NCBI GenBank assembly: GCA_945876015.1
Contig: CAMCNM010000090.1
Location: forward strand, 1-7,628
DNA length: 7,628 nucleotides
Direction: 5' to 3'
Source of the DNA: Gemmatimonas phototrophica
GTDB taxonomy: Bacteria > Gemmatimonadota > Gemmatimonadetes > Longimicrobiales > Gaopeijiaceae
Positions 1 to 4,202 of the stretch are shown piece after piece; positions within the stretch are counted from its first letter, which is position 1, and every line of letters starts with the position of its first letter. The notes under the pieces are model-generated. The model saw nothing but the letters and a program-made list of their open reading frames with translations. It searched no databases and was not told the DNA's origin. Both the position numbers and the translations under genes were made by a program.

Positions 1-292
1 GGAGGCCGCCGGCCGCCTTCTTCATCTCTTCCTCGTAGACCTGGCGGGCCTTCGCCTGCGCCTGCGAGACGGCCGCCACGACCAGATCCTCGAGCATCTC
101 GACGTCGTTCTTGTCCACGCAGGTCGGATCGATGCGGATTTCCTTCACCTCGCCCTTCCCGTCCACCGTGGCGCTCACCATGCCGCCGCCCGAGGACGCG
201 GTGATCTTCTGCGTGCCGAGCGTCTCCTGGAGCTTGGTCATGCGCGCTTGAAGCTGCTGACCCATCTGCATGAGCTGCTGGAGGTTGTTCAT
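1..292 (-). CDS. ybaB: YbaB/EbfC family nucleoid-associated protein, C-terminus cut by window edge
   Basis: Small DNA-binding protein of the YbaB/EbfC family, a homodimer that coats or bends chromosomal DNA. The in-window product is 97 residues, beginning MNNLQQLMQMGQQLQARMTK, and the frame runs off the left edge. The N-terminal part is a Gln/Met-rich amphipathic helix. The family core follows at about residues 35-56 (SGGGMVSATVDGKGEVKEI, then RIDP), and then a second helix (VEMLEDLVVAAVSQAQAKA). The last visible residues, KKAAGGL, match where the family ends in a short Gly/Pro tail, so only about 5-12 residues should be missing. The ATG at 292 is preceded by GAGG (297-300) with a 4-nt spacer. 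It lies 31 nt after the dnaX stop on the same strand, consistent with the common dnaX-ybaB(-recR) operon. Family assignment is confident; the in vivo role is taken from the family. Confidence 0.93.
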   Translation of the reverse strand, partial: MNNLQQLMQMGQQLQARMTKLQETLGTQKITASSGGGMVSATVDGKGEVKEIRIDPTCVDKNDVEMLEDLVVAAVSQAQAKARQVYEEEMKKAAGGL

Positions 293-323
293 CGTGCCTC
301 AGAAAAAGGGCGTTGGAGGGACG

Positions 324-2048
324 CTAGTCCAGGAGCTCCAGATCCAGCTCTTCTACCGCTCGTCGTAGGACCGGTTCCTTCTGAATCAACTCGCTCAATC
401 GGTCCTGGCGCACCTTCTCCTGCGTGATGCGCGTCGGCTCCGCGGCCCCCTCGACGAGGTCCACGACGATCGGCGCGGGCCGCCCGAGATGGGTCGCGAG
501 GGTGGCCGTGAGCTGGCGGAGAATGGCCGGCTCGCGCAGGCGATCGTACGCCGGCCCGGCCGGCACCAGGACGTGGATCGAGGCGTCGGGGCCCTCGACC
601 ACCTTGGCCGCACGGAGGATCGGCCCCATGCCCGTGGGCGCCCCGCCCGCCTGAATCATGCGCTGCCAAGCGGCACCCGCGTCGGGAGCGTGACCCACGG
701 CCTCGGCGCGAGGCTCTGGAACGGGAACTGCCTTCGGCCCCGGCGAGGCCGGCGCGGATTTCGGTTCGGGGGCGGCGACCGGCGCCGCGGCGGGTGCTGA
801 AGCCTTCCCGGCGGGTGCGGCCTCATGCGGACGCGACGACTGGCCGCGGGAAGGAGTGGGTGCCCCCCCGCCGGTCGGCGTGCCGCGGGGCGCCGGTGGC
901 GCTCCACCCACCGCGCGCAGCAGCTCCTCCAGATCCACCGTCCGGTCGAGATAGCTGAAGCGCAGCAGGAGCATCTCGAGGAGGAGGCGCGGGTCGGCGC
1001 TCTTCCGCAGGCTACCGTTGGCCTCGAGCTCCGAGGCGAGCGCCAGCATGCGTACCAGGTCGCCGGCCGCGAACGACTCCGCCCGCTGGCGGAAGGCGTC
1101 GCGCAGATCCTCGCGCACATCGGTCCAGGGCTCCCCGGTGAGGCGGATCCGGATCAGCGCACGCAGCACGTCCACCAGGCCGTGATAGAACTCGACCAGA
1201 TCGTAGCCCTCGTCCAGCAGCGCCTCGACCAGCGTGAAAACGTCGGCGTGGCGGCCCTCACGCAGAACGTCGAGCAGCTCGAGGAAGCGCTCCTCCTCGA
1301 CCAGCCCGAGCACGCGCCGCACCGCGTCCGCGTCGGCCTCGCCGCCGGTTAACGCCAGCACCTGGTCCATCAGCGAGAGCCCGTCGCGCATTCCGCCGTC
1401 GGCCTTGCGGGCCACCATGCGCAGCGCGTCGTCGGGCGCGGCGATCCCCTCCTGTTCGAGGACGCGCTTGAGCTGCGCCACGATGTCGTTCACGCCGATG
1501 CGGCGGAAGTCGAAACGCTGGCAGCGCGACAGGATCGGGGCGGCCGACTGCTGGATCTTGAGCGGCTCCGTCGTGGCGAACACGAACACCACGCGCGCGG
1601 GCGGCTCCTCGAGGATCTTGAGCAGCGCGTTCCAGGCCTCGCGCGTGAGCATGTGGGCCTCGTCCACGATGTAGATCTTGTGGCGGCCCGGCTCGGAAGG
1701 AGCGTACATCGCGCGCTCGCGCAGATCGCGCGCGTCGTCTACGCCGCGGTTCGATGCCGCGTCGATCTCGATCACGTCGAGCGCCGTGTGTCCGCCCCAG
1801 ATGCGGTCGCAGCTCTGACACGTTCCGCACGGCTCCCCGTCGTCCCCACGGTTAGGGCAGTTGAGGGCCATCGCGAGCACGCGCGCGAGGGTCGTCTTCC
1901 CGACCCCGCGGGGACCGCAGAACAGGTATGCGTGGCCCACGCGATCGCCGGCCACGGCGCGGCGCAGCGTCTCGGAGACGTGCTCCTGCGTGGAGACATC
2001 GGCGAACCGGCGGGGGCGGTACTTCCGAGCGAGAGCCTGGTGCGCCAC
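324..2048 (-). CDS. dnaX: DNA polymerase III subunit gamma/tau (clamp loader ATPase)
   Basis: ATPase subunit of the replicative clamp loader, 574 residues. In family members the tau C-terminus also tethers the polymerase and DnaB helicase. Visible motifs: the typical opening HQALARKYRPRRFADV; Walker A GPRGVGKT (45-52); four zinc-binding cysteines C64, C74, C77 and C80; Walker B IYIVDEAH (125-132); sensor 1 ATTEP (158-162); and the SRC arginine finger (174-176). Domain III runs to about residue 375. A Pro/Ala/Gly-rich linker (about 383-455, nt 685-902) then joins a C-terminal domain ending ELDLELLD. The start is GTG at 2048, chosen because the family's first residues align exactly there. There is no convincing Shine-Dalgarno sequence in the 20 nt upstream, which abuts the T tract of a terminator-like hairpin. 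I see no A-rich slippery heptamer of the E. coli type, so a frameshift-made gamma form is not indicated. Transcription probably comes by read-through from the SRP RNA promoter. Confidence 0.97.
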   Translation of the reverse strand: MAHQALARKYRPRRFADVSTQEHVSETLRRAVAGDRVGHAYLFCGPRGVGKTTLARVLAMALNCPNRGDDGEPCGTCQSCDRIWGGHTALDVIEIDAASNRGVDDARDLRERAMYAPSEPGRHKIYIVDEAHMLTREAWNALLKILEEPPARVVFVFATTEPLKIQQSAAPILSRCQRFDFRRIGVNDIVAQLKRVLEQEGIAAPDDALRMVARKADGGMRDGLSLMDQVLALTGGEADADAVRRVLGLVEEERFLELLDVLREGRHADVFTLVEALLDEGYDLVEFYHGLVDVLRALIRIRLTGEPWTDVREDLRDAFRQRAESFAAGDLVRMLALASELEANGSLRKSADPRLLLEMLLLRFSYLDRTVDLEELLRAVGGAPPAPRGTPTGGGAPTPSRGQSSRPHEAAPAGKASAPAAAPVAAPEPKSAPASPGPKAVPVPEPRAEAVGHAPDAGAAWQRMIQAGGAPTGMGPILRAAKVVEGPDASIHVLVPAGPAYDRLREPAILRQLTATLATHLGRPAPIVVDLVEGAAEPTRITQEKVRQDRLSELIQKEPVLRRAVEELDLELLD

Positions 2049-2067
2049 GTGGACTCGGGCTGGGGCG

Positions 2068-2122
2068 AAAAAGCTGAGGCCGCAGGCCGCCGCGCCAGCA
2101 GCGCGAGACAGCCTGCGGCCTC
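2068..2122 (-). terminator. Intrinsic-terminator-like hairpin between SRP RNA and dnaX
   Basis: On the minus strand a perfect 12-bp inverted repeat, GAGGCCGCAGGC (2122-2111) and GCCTGCGGCCTC (2087-2076), encloses a 23-nt loop. The loop can itself form a 5-bp CGCGC/GCGCG stem. The right arm is followed by AGC and then TTTTT (2072-2068). It begins 8 nt after the predicted 3' end of the SRP RNA and its T tract ends 19 nt before the dnaX GTG. It could terminate most SRP RNA transcripts, be a processing hairpin, or attenuate dnaX. The T tract is short and starts 3 nt off the stem, so the efficiency is uncertain. Confidence 0.72.
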
Positions 2123-2130
2123 GAAGAGTT

Positions 2131-2225
2131 GCCCCAGGCTACCCGCAGCGACGATCACTCACTTACCGCTGCTGCCTGCGGGGCCCTGACGGATTTCATG
2201 AACTCCCGTCCTGCGGACCTGGGGC
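2131..2225 (-). ncRNA. ffs: Small bacterial signal recognition particle RNA (4.5S type)
   Basis: RNA scaffold of the signal recognition particle, which binds Ffh and stimulates its interaction with the receptor FtsY. Read on the minus strand, the predicted ends pair as GCCCCAGG (2225-2218) with CCTGGGGC (2138-2131). Next come CCGCAG/CTGCGG (2216-2211 with 2148-2143) and GACG/CGTC (2210-2207 with 2153-2150). The Ffh-binding hairpin contains the universal symmetric loop: CAGG at 2188-2185 opposite AGCA at 2173-2170, in the context GTCAGG...AGCAGCGGTAAG. The 3' part, GGGTAGCCTGGGG, is also typical. The gene is about 95 nt with no Alu domain, as in most non-Bacillus bacteria. Its position just upstream of dnaX matches the ffs-dnaX-ybaB order known in many genomes. 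Oddity: the apical loop reads CCGCA closed by GCC/GGC, where GGAA or a related tetraloop is expected. The ends are inferred from pairing and promoter spacing. Confidence 0.92.
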
Positions 2226-2231
2226 ACCTCA

Positions 2232-2260
2232 AAGTTACCCGAGTGCCCAGGGGGGGTCAA
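2232..2260 (-). promoter_or_regulatory. Sigma70-type promoter of the SRP RNA-dnaX-ybaB unit
   Basis: On the minus strand, TTGACC (2260-2255) and TAACTT (2237-2232) are separated by exactly 17 nt, close to the consensus TTGACA-17-TATAAT. The expected start, 7 nt below the -10 box, is G2225. That is precisely the first nucleotide of the SRP RNA terminal helix, deduced independently from base pairing. This agreement supports both calls. Confidence 0.85.
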
Positions 2261-2320
2261 CCGATCGGAGCGGCCCGCGGACGCCTGTCAGCGCCCCGCC
2301 CGACGGCTTTGTTTCGGTGC

Positions 2321-2675
2321 ATGGACACACACCGGCTGGGGATGCGGTTCGAGGAAGCCGCTGCAGTGTGGCTGGCAGGTGATCGAGAGGAACGTCCGCT
2401 TCAAGCGAAAGGAGATCGACCTGGTGATCCGCCGTGGCGACGTGATCGCGTTCGTCGAGGTGAAGGGCCGACAGGGCGCGGGATACGGCCGTCCCGTGGA
2501 GGCGGTCACCTGGAAGAAGCGCCGCGAGATCGAGAGCGTGGCGCGATGGTGGGTCGAGCGGAACGGAGCCGAGACCCTGAGCTACCGGTTCGACGTCATC
2601 GGCGTGCTCGCCGACCAGCGCCGCGTGCTCCAGATCGAGCACCTGGAGGACGCCTGGCGCCCGACGCGAGCGTAG
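2321..2675 (+). pseudogene. yraN: YraN/UPF0102 family putative endonuclease, frame-broken
   Basis: YraN/UPF0102 proteins are small, restriction-endonuclease-like (PD-(D/E)XK fold) proteins of poorly known function. Here the family sequence is split. Residues MDTHRLGMRFEEAAAVWL are read from the ATG at 2321. The rest, GWQVIERNVRFKRKEIDLV onward through the nuclease motif region (KEIDL, then FVEVKGR) to the stop at 2673, is in the next frame. In intact relatives a few residues separate the two parts (WL..xxx..GW). Here WL and GW overlap in different frames, as if about 11-14 nt had been lost around 2369-2378. The combined span of about 118 codons fits the family's usual length of about 120. No clear Shine-Dalgarno sequence precedes 2321. 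An in-frame GTG at 2379 could start only the C-terminal part. Real pseudogene and assembly error cannot be told apart from one sequence. Confidence 0.8.
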
Positions 2676-2697
2676 CCCGCGGGGGGAGCCCCGGGCT
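2673..2697 (+). repeat. Small G+C-rich inverted repeat at the yraN stop
   Basis: AGCCCG (2674-2679) and CGGGCT (2692-2697) form a perfect 6-bp stem, with GGG/CCC available inside. It overlaps the yraN stop codon and could form a hairpin in the plus-strand transcript. It has only two T residues after it, so it is a poor intrinsic terminator and may be a chance product of G/C richness. Confidence 0.35.
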
Positions 2698-2725
2698 TCG
2701 GCCAGAGCCAACCAAAGCCGGGGTC

Positions 2726-2765
2726 GGGGGGTCCTAGGGATCTGACCGAGTGATCCCGTCCCCCC
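2726..2765 (+). repeat. Leader hairpin ahead of the cytochrome c-propeller gene
   Basis: Two nested perfect arms: GGGGGG (2726-2731) with CCCCCC (2760-2765), and GGGATC (2737-2742) with GATCCC (2752-2757), closing a 9-nt loop. The hairpin ends 14 nt before the AGGAGG ribosome-binding site of the downstream gene, in the 115-nt gap after yraN. It has no T tract, so it looks more like a 5' leader structure or an operator-like dyad than an intrinsic terminator. I see no convincing plus-strand promoter in this gap. Confidence 0.5.
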
Positions 2766-2779
2766 GTCTCCCACCTGGA

Positions 2780-2785
2780 AGGAGG
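2780..2785 (+). promoter_or_regulatory. Shine-Dalgarno site of the cytochrome c-propeller gene
   Basis: A full AGGAGG lies 5 nt before the ATG at 2791. It is the strongest ribosome-binding site in the window and fixes this start, which also gives a clean signal peptide. Confidence 0.85.
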
Positions 2786-2790
2786 GGCCC

Positions 2791-3933
2791 ATGAAGAACG
2801 GCTCTCCGCTGGTCCTCGCCGTGGCGGCGTCTCTTGCCGCCTTCTCCCCGGCCGCCGCTCAGGGTGGTGGCGCCGCCATCCCTGCGGGCGAGGGAGGAGA
2901 GATCGTTCAAGCCTCCTGCGGCTCGTGCCATGGGCTCGGCAACATCACCGGAGCCGCCGGCTACGACGAAGCCGGTTGGCGCGATCTGTTCAGCTCGATG
3001 ATCGCGCTTCCCGACGCCCAGGCCCGCACGGTCGCGACCTACCTGGCGAAGAACTTCCCGGCGAAGACCGCGCGCCGGCCCACACTCGTCGCGGGACCCG
3101 AGCAGGTGAAGATCACGGAATGGATCGCGCCCACCCTGGGTCAGCGCGTGCGTGATCCGCTGCAGGCGCGTGACGGCGCCATCTGGTGGACGGGCATGTT
3201 CGCCAGCCTGGTCGGCCGGAGGGATCCGGTGACCGGGGATCTGAAGGAGTGCAAGCTCCCAGAGGGATCCCGGCCTCACGGCATCGCCGAGGATCCGGCG
3301 GGCAACATCTGGTTCACGGGCAACGGCAACGGCACGGTGGGCCGGGTGGACGCGACGACGGGGGAGGTGAAGGTCTACAAGACGGAGGCGCGCGATCCCC
3401 ACACGCCGATCTTCATGCCGGACGGGACGCTGTTCTTCACCGCGCAGGGGGCGCGCATGATCGGCCGGCTCAATCCCACTACCGGGGAGCTCAAGGAGGT
3501 CCCGACCCGTGGCGCCAACCCGTACGGGATCAAGCGGGACTCCAAAAGCACGCTCTGGATCGCGTTCAACGGCAGCGCCATGCTCGCGAGTATGAACCCC
3601 CAGACGATGGAGCTCCGCTACTACGATCTGCCCGACCCCGCGAGCCGGGTGAGACGCCTGGATCTGACCAGCGACGACATGGTCTGGTTCGTGAACTCAG
3701 CGCGCGGCCGGATCGGGCGTCTGAATCCGCAGACGGGCGAGGTCAAGGAGTGGGAGAGCCCGAGCGGCCCTGATTCCCACCCGTACGCGATCGCGGTGGT
3801 GGACGACATCATCTGGTACAACGAGTCGAACCAGCGACCCGACGTCCTGGTCCGCTTCGATCCCAGGACCGAGCAGTTCCAGAGCTTCCCGATTCCCTCA
3901 GGCTACGGAATCGTGAGAAACATGTTCGTGTGA
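2791..3933 (+). CDS. Secreted cytochrome c domain fused to Vgb-like beta-propeller, C-terminus frame-shifted off
   Basis: The 380-residue product has three parts. A Sec signal peptide (MKNGSPLVLAVAASLAAFSPAAAQ, cleavage likely after AAAQ, residue 24) points to the periplasm. A short cytochrome c domain (about 35-92) carries the heme motif CGSCH (43-47); M70 in WRDLFSSMI is a plausible distal ligand, and VATYLAKNFP is the usual final helix. From about residue 105, repeats of the type GxIWFTG...GTVGRVDATTGEVKVY, FMPDGTLFFT...IGRLNPTTGELKEV and MVWFVNSARGRIGRLNPQTGEVKEW mark a virginiamycin B lyase (Vgb)-like propeller. Known Vgb enzymes lack heme and a cytochrome domain, so antibiotic cleavage should not be assumed; an electron-transfer or sensing role is a guess. 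The frame stops at 3931 just after GIVRNMFV, while the expected continuation lies in another frame to 4013. As read, the last propeller blade would be incomplete. Confidence 0.85.
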   Translation: MKNGSPLVLAVAASLAAFSPAAAQGGGAAIPAGEGGEIVQASCGSCHGLGNITGAAGYDEAGWRDLFSSMIALPDAQARTVATYLAKNFPAKTARRPTLVAGPEQVKITEWIAPTLGQRVRDPLQARDGAIWWTGMFASLVGRRDPVTGDLKECKLPEGSRPHGIAEDPAGNIWFTGNGNGTVGRVDATTGEVKVYKTEARDPHTPIFMPDGTLFFTAQGARMIGRLNPTTGELKEVPTRGANPYGIKRDSKSTLWIAFNGSAMLASMNPQTMELRYYDLPDPASRVRRLDLTSDDMVWFVNSARGRIGRLNPQTGEVKEWESPSGPDSHPYAIAVVDDIIWYNESNQRPDVLVRFDPRTEQFQSFPIPSGYGIVRNMFV

Positions 3934-4013
3934 CCAGGGAGGGCAACCTCCTGATCCACCAGAGCAGCTCGAACAGGTTCGGGTTGGTAGAGATACGCCC
4001 GATCGTGAAGTAA
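3930..4013 (+). pseudogene. Out-of-frame C-terminal remnant of the Vgb-like propeller gene
   Basis: In a different frame from the upstream gene, nt 3930-4013 reads VTREGNLLIHQSSSNRFGL followed by VEIRPIVK and a TAA stop. It joins naturally to the upstream ...GIVRNMFV to give NMFVTREGNLLIHQSSSNR, a normal propeller strand pair. The break lies in GTGTG (3928-3932), where a single GTG would restore the frame. A 2-nt TG/GT duplication is therefore the simplest explanation, either as a real mutation or as a sequencing or assembly slip. Confidence 0.82.
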
Positions 4014-4022
4014 GAGCGAAGC

Positions 4023-4050
4023 GGGGAGAAGAGAGGAGAAGAGGAAAAAG
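4023..4050. repeat. Uninterrupted purine tract with mirror symmetry
   Basis: All 28 plus-strand bases are A or G. Inside, GGAGAAGA (4025-4032) and AGAAGAGG (4037-4044) are exact mirror images around GAGG, a pattern able to form intramolecular triplex DNA. On the minus strand the same stretch is a G-free C/T tract about 150 nt beyond the smc stop, so it could serve as a Rho loading site for smc transcripts. Both roles are inferences. Confidence 0.55.
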
Positions 4051-4086
4051 CGCGAACGATCAGACGCCTGCCCGCCGAAAGCGCTC

Positions 4087-4188
4087 AAATTGGGCCGAGA
4101 CAAGGAAGGCGAGCACAGACACCGAGGCGTACCTAAACGGTACGCCGCAGGTGTCCGCGCAGAGCATGACGCCGTATCAGCCCAATTT
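4087..4188. repeat. Nested inverted repeat (possible structured RNA or bidirectional terminator) between convergent genes
   Basis: Outer arms AAATTGGGC (4087-4095) and GCCCAATTT (4180-4188) are perfectly complementary over 9 bp. Inside lie GACACC/GGTGTC (4118-4123 with 4150-4155) and a perfect 8-bp hairpin GGCGTACC-TAAAC-GGTACGCC (4126-4146). The remaining interior is unpaired or weakly paired by eye. The element fills most of the gap between the end of the propeller gene and the smc stop at 4203, so it would be in the 3' region of either convergent transcript. There is no run of T longer than three next to the outer arms on either strand, so it is not a textbook intrinsic terminator. I do not recognise it as a known RNA family. 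Confidence 0.55.
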
Positions 4189-4202
4189 CAGCCCTTTCCA
4201 AA

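Noticed and set aside
302..340. Terminator between dnaX and ybaB (TTTTT on the minus strand at 302-306).
   Set aside because: The only nearby stem is GGAC/GTCC (4 bp, at the dnaX stop), about 11 nt away from the T tract. The genes are 31 nt apart and probably co-transcribed.
2129..2737. A 202-codon plus-strand frame covering the SRP RNA and the yraN start.
   Set aside because: Only the short piece MDTHRLGMRFEEAAAVWL within it looks like protein. The rest reads through the SRP RNA complement and the wrong frame of yraN.
2791..3933. Streptogramin B lyase (vgb) antibiotic resistance gene.
   Set aside because: The propeller similarity is general, and the fused heme c domain and signal peptide are not features of the resistance enzymes. 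A resistance label would be unsupported.
4087..4188. Integron attC site.
   Set aside because: The arms have ATTGGGC on the left and GCCCAAT on the right, the reverse of the RYYYAAC...GTTRRRY order, and no integrase or cassette array is present.
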